Source: Pseudomonas sp. GD03858 (GTDB taxonomy: Bacteria > Pseudomonadota > Gammaproteobacteria > Pseudomonadales > Pseudomonadaceae). Taken from it: a stretch of 64,000 nt of DNA. The notes under the pieces are model-generated. The model was not told where the DNA came from, searched no databases, and saw nothing but the letters and a program-made list of their open reading frames with translations. The DNA is taken from assembly GCF_029840925.1 (NCBI RefSeq), contig NZ_JAOCDM010000008.1, positions 29,885 to 93,884 of the forward strand, in the 5' to 3' direction. A program made the translations under genes and the position numbers. Shown here piece after piece: positions 56,231-64,000 of this stretch (position 1 is its first letter; each line of letters begins with the position of its first letter).

Positions 56231-58759
56231 ATGATTTCATTACCGATCGATACCGTGCTGTCCGACCTGCGCCAGGCCCTGGCCGAGCGTGACGAAGCGG
56301 TGCTCGAGGCGCCCCCCGGCGCCGGCAAGACCACCCGTGTACCCCTGGCGTTGCTCGACGAGCCGTGGCTGGCCGGGCAGACCATTCTCATGCTTGAACC
56401 CCGGCGCCTGGCTGCCCGTGCCGCGGCCGAACGACTGGCCAGCGAGCTGGGTGAAGCGGTCGGCCAGACCGTGGGCTATCGCATTCGCCTGGACAGCAAG
56501 GTCGGCCCGAACACCCGTATCGAAGTGGTCACCGAAGGCATCCTCACCCGCCGCCTGCAGGCCGATCCGGCGCTGGAGGGCGTGGGGCTGCTGATCTTCG
56601 ATGAGTTCCACGAGCGCAGCCTCGATGCCGACCTGGCCTTGGCCCTGAGCCTCAATGGTCGCGCGCTGCTGCGCGACGAGCCGCCGCTGAAGATCCTGCT
56701 GATGTCGGCGACGCTGGAAGGCGAGCGCCTGTCGCGTTTGCTCGACGACGCGCCGATCGTCAGCAGCCAGGGGCGCATGCACCCGGTGGATATCCGCTGG
56801 GGCCGGCCCTGGCAGCCCGGCGAGTTCGTCGAGCCGCGCGTGGTCGACTGCGTGCTCCAGGCCCTGGCCGACGAGTCCGGCAGCCTGCTGGTGTTCCTGC
56901 CCGGCCAGGCGGAGATCCGTCGTGTGCACCAGTCACTGCAGGAGGCCGTGGGCGAGCGTGCGGACATCCTGCTCTGCCCGCTGCACGGCGAGCTTGACCT
57001 GAGTGCCCAGCGCGCCGCCATCGAGCCGGCCCCCCGGGGCCTGCGCAAAGTGGTGCTGGCCACCAATATCGCGGAAACCAGCCTGACCATCGATGGCGTG
57101 CGTGTGGTGATCGACGCCGGGCTGGCGCGGGTGCCGCGTTTCGATCCTGGCAGTGGCATGACGCGCCTGGACACCCAGCGCATCTCCCGCGCCAGCGCCA
57201 CCCAGCGTGCCGGCCGTGCCGGGCGCCTGGAGCCCGGCGCGTGCTACCGGCTGTGGTCCGAAGCCCAGCATGAGCAACTGGCGGCCCACGGCAGCGCCGA
57301 GATTCTCCAGGCCGACCTCGCGGGGTTGGCGCTGCAGCTGGCGCGCTGGGGCGTGCCGCCGGAGCAGCTCAACTGGCTCGACCAGCCACCGGCTGCCGCC
57401 TATGGCCAGGCCCAGGATCTGCTGGCCCGTCTGGGCGCCTTCAAGCCTGGCAGCCGCGACAACCTGAGCGCCCATGGCCAGGCCATGGCCGAGCTGCCCG
57501 CGCACCCGCGCATCGCCCACCTGCTGCTGCGCGGCCAGGACCTCGGCTTGGCCGACATGGCCTGTGATGTCGCGGCGTTGCTGGGCGAGCGCGATATCCT
57601 GCGCGGCGGCGGTGCCGACTTGCACAGCCGGCTGGCGCTGCTCAGCGGGGAAAGCCGGGCCTCTCGCGCCGGGCAGGGCGGCGTGCAGCGTGCCCGGCAG
57701 TTGGCCCGTCAGTACCGTGGGCAGCTGCGTGGCAAGCCGCGCAGTCCGGTGACCGATCCTGACCACCCGCGCTGGCTTGGCGCGGTGCTGGCGCTGGCCT
57801 ATCCCGACCGGGTGGCGCAGCAGCGCCGTGAAGGCGGCGCCGAGTACCGCCTGGCCAATGGCCGGGCGGCGCTGTTCGCCGAAGCCGATGCCTTGATGAA
57901 AAGCCCATGGCTGGTGATCGCCGACCTGGGCAGCCGCCAGGGGCAACGGGAAGAACGCATCTACCTGGCCGCCGAGTTCGATCCTGCGCTGTTCGACGAT
58001 GTGCTGGCCGAGCAGGTCGAGGTGCTCGACGTGCTCGACTGGGACGAGCGCGAACAGGTGCTGCGCGCCGAGCGCCAGCGCAAGGTCGGCGAACTGGTGC
58101 TCGGCCGTGAGCCGTTGCCGGGGCTGGACGACGAGGCGCGGGCCAGGGCCTTGCTTGGCCTGGTGCGGCGCAAGGGCCTGAACCTGCTGAGCTGGACCCC
58201 GGAACTGCGCCAGTGGCAGGCCCGTGTCGCGCTGCTGCGCCAGCTGGATCTGCAAAAGGACGGTCACAGCGAATGGCCCGACCTGGGTGACGAGGCCTTG
58301 CTCGCCAGCCTGGAAGACTGGCTGCAGCCCTACCTGGGCAAGGTGTCGCGCCTGAGCCACTTCGCCAACCTGGACCTGCCCTCGATCCTGCGCAACCTGC
58401 TGCCCTGGCCGTTGCCCCAGCGCCTGGACGAGCTTGCGCCATCGCACCTGGACGTACCCTCGGGCTCGAGCATTCGCCTGGACTACAGCGAGCACCCGCC
58501 GATCCTCGCCGTGCGCCTGCAGGAGCTGTTCGGCCTGGCCGACACGCCGCGCATCGCCAATGGCCGGCAACAGGTCAAGCTGCACCTGCTGTCACCGGCG
58601 CGGCGTCCCGTGCAGGTGACCCAGGACCTGGCCAACTTCTGGCGCACCACCTATGCCGAGGTGAAAAAGGACCTCAAGGGGCGCTACCCCAAGCACTACT
58701 GGCCAGACGATCCGCTGGTGGCCGAGGCGACGGCGCGGGCCAAGCCACGCAAGGTCTGA
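56231..58759 (+). CDS. hrpB: ATP-dependent RNA helicase HrpB
   Basis: DEAH-box helicase of 842 residues. Walker A is APPGAGKTTRVPLALL, motif II FDEFHERSLDADLAL (DEFH), motif III LMSATLEGERL, motif VI SATQRAGRAGRLEPG. The HA2 and HrpB-specific C-terminal domains follow, ending LKGRYPKHYWPDDPLVAEAT. Function in Pseudomonas is not settled, though HrpB is widespread. A TATACT element lies 24 bases upstream of the ATG. The 3' end makes a GC-rich inverted repeat (58759-58787) that overlaps the end of the convergent YciC gene. Confidence 0.95.
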   Translation: MISLPIDTVLSDLRQALAERDEAVLEAPPGAGKTTRVPLALLDEPWLAGQTILMLEPRRLAARAAAERLASELGEAVGQTVGYRIRLDSKVGPNTRIEVVTEGILTRRLQADPALEGVGLLIFDEFHERSLDADLALALSLNGRALLRDEPPLKILLMSATLEGERLSRLLDDAPIVSSQGRMHPVDIRWGRPWQPGEFVEPRVVDCVLQALADESGSLLVFLPGQAEIRRVHQSLQEAVGERADILLCPLHGELDLSAQRAAIEPAPRGLRKVVLATNIAETSLTIDGVRVVIDAGLARVPRFDPGSGMTRLDTQRISRASATQRAGRAGRLEPGACYRLWSEAQHEQLAAHGSAEILQADLAGLALQLARWGVPPEQLNWLDQPPAAAYGQAQDLLARLGAFKPGSRDNLSAHGQAMAELPAHPRIAHLLLRGQDLGLADMACDVAALLGERDILRGGGADLHSRLALLSGESRASRAGQGGVQRARQLARQYRGQLRGKPRSPVTDPDHPRWLGAVLALAYPDRVAQQRREGGAEYRLANGRAALFAEADALMKSPWLVIADLGSRQGQREERIYLAAEFDPALFDDVLAEQVEVLDVLDWDEREQVLRAERQRKVGELVLGREPLPGLDDEARARALLGLVRRKGLNLLSWTPELRQWQARVALLRQLDLQKDGHSEWPDLGDEALLASLEDWLQPYLGKVSRLSHFANLDLPSILRNLLPWPLPQRLDELAPSHLDVPSGSSIRLDYSEHPPILAVRLQELFGLADTPRIANGRQQVKLHLLSPARRPVQVTQDLANFWRTTYAEVKKDLKGRYPKHYWPDDPLVAEATARAKPRKV

Positions 58760-58772
58760 GAGGCGGGCGCCG

Positions 58773-59429
58773 TCAGGCGCCGGCCTCGCTTTCGAACAGC
58801 ATGAACAGGCGATACAGCACTACCGTGCTGAACAGCTGGAGGAAGCCGCTGAGGCTGTCCAGCGCCAGTTGCACGCCAGCTTGCGGGTCGGGGAACACCG
58901 TCAGCAGCAGGCCGTCGATCAGCCACAGCGGCGCCAGCACCGACAGCATGCAGACCATGATCCGCAGGAAGTGCCCGGTGGTCATGCGCGCGCTGGTGCG
59001 CATCGCCTCGATCACCGGCAGGCCGCGCAGCACCAGCAGGTACTCGGCGAACACCAGGTTCACCATGATCCACACGCCGGGGAAGATGAACAGCGCCAGG
59101 CCCGCCATGATCAGCAGCGAGCTGATCACCACCAGCAGCGCCAGCATCGGCCACAGCTGCAGGGCGCGGGCGAACAGGTCGCGCTTGGCGATGTCCTGGC
59201 CGTTGCTGCGGGTGTCGAGGTAGAGGATCAGCGCCGCGCTGTACAGCGGGTAGAACAGCAGGCTGACGAGCATGCCGTAGGCCGGCGAGGCCTGCTCGCC
59301 AAGTTGGCTGTAGAGCAGCTGGGTGCCGAGGGCCTCGAGCACCACCAGGGGCAGGCACAACTGCAGGATGCTCGTCAGGTGACGGCGGAAGAAGTACAGG
59401 GAGTCGCGCAGAACGCTCAGCGGATTCAT
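58773..59429 (-). CDS. YciC-family polytopic membrane protein
   Basis: A 218-residue inner-membrane protein with about six helices (for example LALLVVISSLLIMAGLALFI and IMVCMLSVLAPLWLIDGLLL). It starts MNPLSVLRDSLYFFRRHLTS, the pattern of the YciC (UPF0259) family. Function is unknown. It is convergent with hrpB. Confidence 0.82.
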   Translation of the reverse strand: MNPLSVLRDSLYFFRRHLTSILQLCLPLVVLEALGTQLLYSQLGEQASPAYGMLVSLLFYPLYSAALILYLDTRSNGQDIAKRDLFARALQLWPMLALLVVISSLLIMAGLALFIFPGVWIMVNLVFAEYLLVLRGLPVIEAMRTSARMTTGHFLRIMVCMLSVLAPLWLIDGLLLTVFPDPQAGVQLALDSLSGFLQLFSTVVLYRLFMLFESEAGA

Positions 59430-59586
59430 CGGTCAACATCGCATGGAGGAAAAAGCAGGGCGTCACTTTAGCCCAGTCGACCCGCTTGCTGAAAAAAGTT
59501 TCATGGCCCCGGCGATTGAATAGCCTGCCCCGGCCCCCCATCTTTGACGCTGTCCGATGTCCTGTTCAGCGCACGAGGTTGCCCCG

Positions 59587-60315
59587 ATGAACACTGAAGA
59601 ACAAACCCTGATCGATGGCCTGTTCGGCCGCATCAAGCAAGCCGAGGACCCCGCCCAGCCGCGCGATGCCCAGGCCCAGGCGCGCATCGACGAGCACGTG
59701 CGCCAGCAACCGGCGGCGCCGTACTACATGACCCAGGCGATCCTGGTCCAGGAGGCTGCGCTCAAGCGCCTGGACGAGCAGAACAAGCAGCTCGAGGCCG
59801 AGCTCAAGCAGGCCCGGGCCCAGCTGGAGGCCAGCCGCCCCAGCGGTAATGGCGGCGGTGGCTTCCTTTCCAGCATCTTCGGCGCGGGCACCCGCAGCCC
59901 GGAGCCGCAGCCGCAGCGTTCGGTCGCGCCCGCGGGCGGCTGGCGCGAGCCTTCGCAGCAAGCGTATGCGCCGCCACCTCCGCCTGCGCAACCAGGCTTT
60001 GGCGCGGCGCCGGCCCGTGGCGGTGCCAGCAGCTTCCTCGGTGGCGCCATGCAGACCGCGGCCGGCGTCGCCGGCGGTGTGTTGCTGGCCCAAGGCATCA
60101 GCAGCCTGTTCAACCACAACTCGCAGCCCGAAGAGGTGGTCGAGGTGATCAAGGAAGAACCGGCGCCGGCCAGCGACCAGGGCGGCTGGCACGACCAGGG
60201 CTCGCAGCAGGTGGCCGACAACGGTGGCTGGAACAATGACCAGGGCGGGTTCGCCGACACCGATTACGGTAGTGACGATGGCGGCTTCTTCTCGGACGAC
60301 GACACCTTCGTCTGA
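59587..60315 (+). CDS. DUF2076 family protein
   Basis: A 242-residue protein. The N-terminal DUF2076 domain begins MNTEEQTLIDGLFGRIKQAE and includes YYMTQAILVQEAALKRL with a coiled coil (LDEQNKQLEAELKQARAQ). A Pro/Ala linker, a Gly/Ala hydrophobic stretch (AMQTAAGVAGGVLLAQGISS) and a very acidic C-terminus (DYGSDDGGFFSDDDTFV) follow. The family is believed to be periplasmic or membrane-associated, but its role is unknown. ATG 59587 follows GAGG. Confidence 0.85.
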   Translation: MNTEEQTLIDGLFGRIKQAEDPAQPRDAQAQARIDEHVRQQPAAPYYMTQAILVQEAALKRLDEQNKQLEAELKQARAQLEASRPSGNGGGGFLSSIFGAGTRSPEPQPQRSVAPAGGWREPSQQAYAPPPPPAQPGFGAAPARGGASSFLGGAMQTAAGVAGGVLLAQGISSLFNHNSQPEEVVEVIKEEPAPASDQGGWHDQGSQQVADNGGWNNDQGGFADTDYGSDDGGFFSDDDTFV

Positions 60316-60336
60316 GTGCTCTGGCATACTGCTGCT

Positions 60337-60391
60337 CATCGCGGGGCAAGCCCGCTCCTGGCAAAGCGTGGGAGCGGGCTTGCCCCGCGAT
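60337..60391. repeat. REP inverted pair
   Basis: CATCGCGGGGCAAGCCCGCT from 60337 facing GGAGCGGGCTTGCCCCGCGA ending 60391, between the DUF2076 and NYN genes. Confidence 0.9.
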
Positions 60392-60420
60392 CGTTCGCCA
60401 CTGCCAGAGAGAGGTTTCAG

Positions 60421-60900
60421 GTGAAGAAAATCGCGCTATTCGCCGATGTGCAGAACCTCTATTACACGGTTCGCCAAGGCCATGGCTGCCATTTCAACTA
60501 CGCCGCGCTGTGGGCTGAGGTCAGTCGCGAGGGGCAGATCGTCGAAGCGCTGGCCTACGCCATCGACCGCGGCGACAGCAAGCAGCAGCAGTTCCAGCAG
60601 ATCCTGCGCAACCTCGGCTTCGAGGTGCGCCTCAAGCCCTATATCCAGCGTGCCGATGGCTCGGCCAAGGGTGACTGGGACGTCGGCATCACCCTGGATG
60701 TGATCGAGGCGGCAGCGCGGGTAGACCAGGTGGTGCTGGCCTCGGGAGACGGTGATTTCGACCTGTTGCTGGAGCGGGCGATGCAACGCCATGGCATCGA
60801 GACGGTGGTCTACGGCGTCCCCGGCCTGACGGCCCTGGCGCTGATCCGTGCCGCCAGCCGCTATGTGCCGATCGAGGGCAAGTTGCTGTTGCGCCACTGA
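60421..60900 (+). CDS. NYN-domain (LabA/DUF88) protein, possible RNase
   Basis: A 159-residue PIN-like NYN protein. The acidic metal-site residues are in KKIALFADVQNLYYTV, KGDWDVGITLDVIE and VVLASGDGDFDLLLERA. These three Asp clusters are those of the predicted NYN ribonucleases. The start is GTG 60421 with GAGAGG upstream; the frame to 60316 crosses a REP pair. Target RNA is unknown. Confidence 0.88.
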   Translation: MKKIALFADVQNLYYTVRQGHGCHFNYAALWAEVSREGQIVEALAYAIDRGDSKQQQFQQILRNLGFEVRLKPYIQRADGSAKGDWDVGITLDVIEAAARVDQVVLASGDGDFDLLLERAMQRHGIETVVYGVPGLTALALIRAASRYVPIEGKLLLRH

Positions 60901-60942
60901 GCGCTGCGAACCTACCGGGTGGGGCGTGGGAACGGGCAACGC

Positions 60943-60966
60943 TGTGGGAGCGGGTTTACCCGCGAA
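60943..60966. repeat. Single REP copy
   Basis: TGTGGGAGCGGGTTTACCCG and CGAA, one unit, between the convergent NYN and Lrp genes. Confidence 0.85.
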
Positions 60967-61008
60967 GGCCGCAAAGCAGCCCCAGCATTACGCCCCCACG
61001 CGCTCGCT

Positions 61009-61467
61009 TCAGCTTTTTTTGCCGTTGCCCTCCAGCTGCGCCAACGGCACCCGTCGCTCCACCGCACTGGACAGAATGATCGAAGTCTTGCTGAACCCCA
61101 GCTGCGATACGCGGTTGATCAGCGCCTCCAGCTCGCCCATCGAGGCCACGGCGGCCTGCATGATCACGCACGGATCCCCGGTGACGCGATGGCATTCGGT
61201 CAGCTCGGGGATCCTGGTCAATGCGTCATACGCCTGCTGGTTGCCATGGCTGGCCAGACGCAGTTCGATCACGCACTGGATCGGCAGGCCGATCTTCTCC
61301 AGGTCCACCTTCGCCGTGTAGCCGCTGATCACGCCGCTGGCCTCCAGCTTGGCGACCCGCTCGGCTACCGCCGGCGCCGAAAGGTTGACCTGGCGCGCCA
61401 GCTGCGCGTAGGTGGCCCGGCCATTTTCCAGCAGGGCGGCGAGGAGCATGCGATCGTATTTGTCCAT
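61009..61467 (-). CDS. Lrp/AsnC family regulator, divergent from EamA exporter
   Basis: A 152-residue regulator starting MDKYDRMLLAALLENGRATY. The helix-turn-helix is YAQLARQVNLSAPAVAERV, followed by the RAM domain (CVIELRLASHGNQQAYDALT and VTGDPCVIMQAAVASM). It is divergent from the EamA transporter, with an inverted repeat in the 153-base gap that is a likely operator. This suggests control of amino-acid or metabolite export. Confidence 0.93.
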   Translation of the reverse strand: MDKYDRMLLAALLENGRATYAQLARQVNLSAPAVAERVAKLEASGVISGYTAKVDLEKIGLPIQCVIELRLASHGNQQAYDALTRIPELTECHRVTGDPCVIMQAAVASMGELEALINRVSQLGFSKTSIILSSAVERRVPLAQLEGNGKKS

Positions 61468-61503
61468 GGCGATTCCAGGTGGCCTTGCAATCGACGGTGA
61501 AGC

Positions 61504-61528
61504 CTTTGCATTACCGTGCATTGCAAAG
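61504..61528. promoter_or_regulatory. Inverted repeat, likely Lrp-type operator
   Basis: CTTTGCA (61504-61510) and TGCAAAG (61522-61528) are exact inverted repeats with an 11-base AT-containing spacer. It lies 36 bases upstream of the Lrp-type gene and 92 bases upstream of the EamA gene. Confidence 0.55.
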
Positions 61529-61558
61529 TGTTTCGGTGTTTTAAACGTGTTTTGTAAC

Positions 61559-61587
61559 TTAAGTTTGCGCGGTGGCCTTTCTAAACT
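61559..61587 (+). promoter_or_regulatory. Candidate promoter of the EamA gene
   Basis: TTAAGT (61559-61564) and TAAACT (61582-61587) are 17 bases apart, 33 bases before the start codon. The boxes are only fair matches. Confidence 0.35.
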
Positions 61588-61620
61588 AAGCCACCCGTAA
61601 ACGGATTTCGAGCCCCCACC

Positions 61621-62541
61621 ATGTCTGCCTCCCGTCGCTTCCCGTTGTTGCTCATCGGCGCCTTCCTTGCCCTGTACCTGGTCTGGGGCTCGACCTATCT
61701 GTTCATCCGCATCGGCGTGGAGTCCTGGCCGCCGTTGCTGATGGCTGGCGTGCGCTTCGTGATTGCCGGCAGCCTGCTGTATGGCTTCCTGCGCTGGCGC
61801 GGGGTGCCGGCGCCGACCTGGCCGCAATGGCGCGCGGCCGGGGCGATCGGGTTTCTGCTGCTCAGTTGCGGCAACGGCGGCGTGACCCTGGCCGAGCATG
61901 CCGGCGTCGCCTCCGGCGTGGCGGCCCTGGCGGTGGCGACGGTGCCGCTGTTCACCCTGGTGTTCGGCCTGCTGTTCGGTCACCGCAACTCGCGACTGGA
62001 ATGGGCGGGTATCGCCCTCGGCCTGATTGGCATCGGCATGCTCAACATGGGCTCGAACCTGCAGGCCAGCCCCATGGGCGCCGCGTTGATCCTGTTCGCC
62101 GCGGCGGCCTGGGCGTTCGGTTCGGTGTGGAGCAAGAGCCTGCCGCTGCCCCAGGGCGCCATGGCCAGTGCCGCCGAGATGCTGGTGGGCGGCGTCGCGC
62201 TGCTGATCGGCAGTGCCGTGAGCGGCGAGCGCCTGACCCAGATGCCCACCGCCGCCGGCTGGGGGGCGTTGGCCTACCTGGTGTTCTTCGGCTCGATCCT
62301 GGCGTTCAGTTCGTACATGTACCTGCTCAAGCACGTGCGTCCGGCGGCGGCCACCAGCTATGCCTATGTCAACCCGGCGGTGGCGGTGCTGTTGGGGATC
62401 ATCTTCGCCGGCGAGCAGATCGGCGCCGAAGAGTGCGTGGCCATGGCGGTGATCATCGGCGCGGTGGTGCTGATCGGCCTGCCACAGTGGCGCAAGGCGC
62501 CGCAGCCGCCGGTGGCACTGAAAGAAGAGCTGTGCAAGTGA
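61621..62541 (+). CDS. EamA/DMT-family exporter
   Basis: A 306-residue inner-membrane protein with ten helices in two EamA repeats. The first repeat opens LYLVWGSTYLFIRIGVESW, and the second contains AAAWAFGSVWSKSLPLPQGA and SYAYVNPAVAVLLGIIFAGE. DMT proteins of this kind (YedA/RhaT group) export amino acids or related metabolites. It is divergent from an Lrp regulator, which supports amino-acid efflux. Confidence 0.92.
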   Translation: MSASRRFPLLLIGAFLALYLVWGSTYLFIRIGVESWPPLLMAGVRFVIAGSLLYGFLRWRGVPAPTWPQWRAAGAIGFLLLSCGNGGVTLAEHAGVASGVAALAVATVPLFTLVFGLLFGHRNSRLEWAGIALGLIGIGMLNMGSNLQASPMGAALILFAAAAWAFGSVWSKSLPLPQGAMASAAEMLVGGVALLIGSAVSGERLTQMPTAAGWGALAYLVFFGSILAFSSYMYLLKHVRPAAATSYAYVNPAVAVLLGIIFAGEQIGAEECVAMAVIIGAVVLIGLPQWRKAPQPPVALKEELCK

Positions 62542-62553
62542 ACAACGGCCTGC

Positions 62554-62579
62554 GTGGCAGCGGGCTTGCCCCGCGATGA
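62554..62579. repeat. Single REP copy
   Basis: GTGGCAGCGGGCTTGCCCCG followed by CGATGA, one diverged unit after the EamA gene. Confidence 0.75.
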
Positions 62580-62645
62580 GTTCTTTGGGCCGCCGTGGCG
62601 CTGCGGTAGACTTGCCGCCTTCGCTGAACCCCTGACGGTATTGCC

Positions 62646-63977
62646 ATGAACTTCGCCCAACTCGGCCTGATCGAACCGCTGCTGCGCACCTTGCAGACGC
62701 TGGACTACACCACCCCCACGCCGATCCAGGCCAAGGCCATCCCCGCCGTGCTCGCCGGCCGCGACCTGATGGCCGCGGCCCAGACCGGTACCGGCAAGAC
62801 CGCCGGCTTCGCCCTGCCGGTGCTGCAGCGCCTGGCGCTGGAAGGTGAGAAAGTCGCCAGCAACTCGGTACGCGCGCTGGTGCTGGTGCCGACCCGTGAA
62901 CTGGCCGAGCAGGTTCACGCCAATGTGCGTGAGTACGCCGAGAACCTGCCTCTGTCCACTTATGCGGTGTACGGCGGCGTCAGCATCAACCCGCAGATGA
63001 TGCGCCTGCGCCGCGGCGTCGACCTGCTGGTGGCCACCCCGGGCCGGCTGCTCGACCTGTTCCGCCAGAACGCCATCAAATTCGGTCAGGTGCAGACCCT
63101 GGTGCTCGACGAAGCCGACCGCATGCTCGACCTGGGCTTCGCCGAAGAGCTGCAGGCGGTGTATGCCGCGCTGCCGCGCAAGCGCCAGACACTGCTGTTC
63201 TCGGCCACCTTCTCCGAGCAGATCCGCATGCTCGCGGGCCTGGCCCTGAACGATCCCCTGAGCATCGAGGTCAGCCCGCGCAACACCACCGCCAGCACGG
63301 TCAAGCAGTGGCTGGTGCCGGTGGACAAGAAGCGCAAGGCCGACCTGTTCTGCCACCTGCTGCGCAAGCAGCGCTGGAAACAGGTGCTGGTGTTCGCCAA
63401 GACCCGCAACGGTGTCGACCAGCTGGTCGAGCGCTTGCTGGGCGAGGGCGTGAATGCCGACGGCATCCATGGCGACCGTCCGCAGGCGACCCGCCAACGC
63501 GCGCTGGACAGCTTCAAGAGCCGTGAGGTGCAGGTGCTGGTGGCCACCGATGTCGCCGCCCGTGGCCTGGACATCGACGACCTGCCGCTGGTGGTCAATC
63601 TCGACCTGCCGATCGTCGCCGAAGACTATGTGCACCGCATCGGTCGTACCGGTCGCGCCGGCAACAAGGGCGAGGCGATCTCGCTGGTGTGCGCCGACGA
63701 AGTGCAGCTGCTGGCCTCGATCGAGACGCTGATCCGCCAGACCTTGCCACGTCATGAGGAGCCGGACTTCATCCCCGATCACCGGGTGCCGGTGACCGAT
63801 GCCAACGGTCAGGTGGTGAAGAAGCCGAAGAAGCCGAAAAAGCCCAAGGAGAACAGCGCCAAGCGTGGTCTGGGGCGCTGGATGGACAGCGAGGAGACGG
63901 GGGCTTCGGCGCCGGCGGTCAAGGCGGTGCGCAAGGTGCCGAGCTTTGGCGGCAAGCCGGGCAAGCGCAAACCTTGA
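62646..63977 (+). CDS. rhlE: DEAD-box RNA helicase, RhlE type
   Basis: A 443-residue ATP-dependent RNA helicase. Q motif YTTPTPIQAKAIPAVL, Walker A AQTGTGKTAGFALP, motif Ib TPGRLLDL, motif II LDEADRML, motif III FSATFSEQIRML, and motif VI HRIGRTGRAG are all present. The C-terminal tail is basic and lysine-rich (KKPKKPKKPKENSAKRG). The sequence start MNFAQLGLIEPLLRTLQ is RhlE-like. RhlE enzymes act in ribosome assembly and cold growth. A partial REP-like hairpin (GGCCGCTTTGCGGCC) starts at the window end. Confidence 0.92.
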   Translation: MNFAQLGLIEPLLRTLQTLDYTTPTPIQAKAIPAVLAGRDLMAAAQTGTGKTAGFALPVLQRLALEGEKVASNSVRALVLVPTRELAEQVHANVREYAENLPLSTYAVYGGVSINPQMMRLRRGVDLLVATPGRLLDLFRQNAIKFGQVQTLVLDEADRMLDLGFAEELQAVYAALPRKRQTLLFSATFSEQIRMLAGLALNDPLSIEVSPRNTTASTVKQWLVPVDKKRKADLFCHLLRKQRWKQVLVFAKTRNGVDQLVERLLGEGVNADGIHGDRPQATRQRALDSFKSREVQVLVATDVAARGLDIDDLPLVVNLDLPIVAEDYVHRIGRTGRAGNKGEAISLVCADEVQLLASIETLIRQTLPRHEEPDFIPDHRVPVTDANGQVVKKPKKPKKPKENSAKRGLGRWMDSEETGASAPAVKAVRKVPSFGGKPGKRKP

Positions 63978-64000
63978 GAGTTTGGGGCCGCTTTGCGGCC

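Overview
This window reads as a chromosomal segment of a fluorescent Pseudomonas, most likely of the Pseudomonas putida group. The evidence is the high GC content, the gene order (proA-nadD-rsfS-rlmH-mrdA-rodA-mltB-rlpA-dacA-ybeD-lipB-lipA, then holA-lptE-leuS, then lnt-corC-ybeY-ybeZ, then hemL-thiE-thiD), and the many copies of the P. putida type REP palindrome with cores such as GCGGGTAAACCCGC, GCGGGGCAAGCCCGC and GGAGCGGCCTTG. Species assignment is an inference from gene order and repeats, not from a search. No rRNA, tRNA, CRISPR array, prophage or insertion sequence was seen.

Layout. 1-3780: the 3' part of a sigma-54 activator gene that carries a REP pair inside its reading frame, then the overlapping genes mpl, ubiX and a small lipoprotein. 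3903-9575: an accessory island on the minus strand with a Sec-exported YD-repeat (RHS) protein, a second separately exported RHS-core/toxin protein, and two small cytosolic proteins that are probably immunity factors. 9998-17052: an SDR-like protein, a MORN-repeat lipoprotein fused to a C13 caspase-like peptidase, a MaoC-type hot-dog protein, lrgA/lrgB, a LON-N-domain protein, a DedA-PAP2 fusion and a 3-methyladenine glycosylase. 17349-29839: the core run from proA to lipA (proline, NAD, ribosome silencing and methylation, rod-shape elongation, lytic enzymes, PBP5, lipoate), followed by an LD-carboxypeptidase. 29920-41346: a second MltB-like transglycosylase, a 54-residue arfA with its RNase III-type hairpin, holA, lptE, leuS, a small unknown gene, a YdcF protein and the lnt-corC-ybeY-ybeZ operon. 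41516-51338: a Sel1 protein, hemL-thiE-thiD, a 7TMR-DISM histidine kinase, an AidB-like acyl-CoA dehydrogenase, amn and rluE. 51440-63977: a DUF2788 protein, an Lrp-type regulator, an MFS exporter with a palindromic operator, a DUF6515 protein, a CDF metal exporter, a lipoprotein, hrpB, a YciC protein, a DUF2076 protein, a NYN-domain protein, a second Lrp regulator divergent from an EamA exporter, and rhlE.

How the genes work together. Most of the window serves the cell envelope: precursor recycling (mpl, ldcA), elongasome synthesis (mrdA, rodA), remodelling (two MltB-type enzymes, rlpA, dacA), outer-membrane assembly (lptE, lnt) and isoprenoid or membrane functions (ubiX, DedA-PAP2). A second theme is translation and RNA (rsfS, rlmH, leuS, arfA, ybeY, rluE, hrpB, rhlE). 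The part least explained by known housekeeping functions is the RHS island, where the RHS shell and the core/toxin lie in separate genes, each with its own signal peptide, and the toxin gene is tightly coupled to a small downstream gene.
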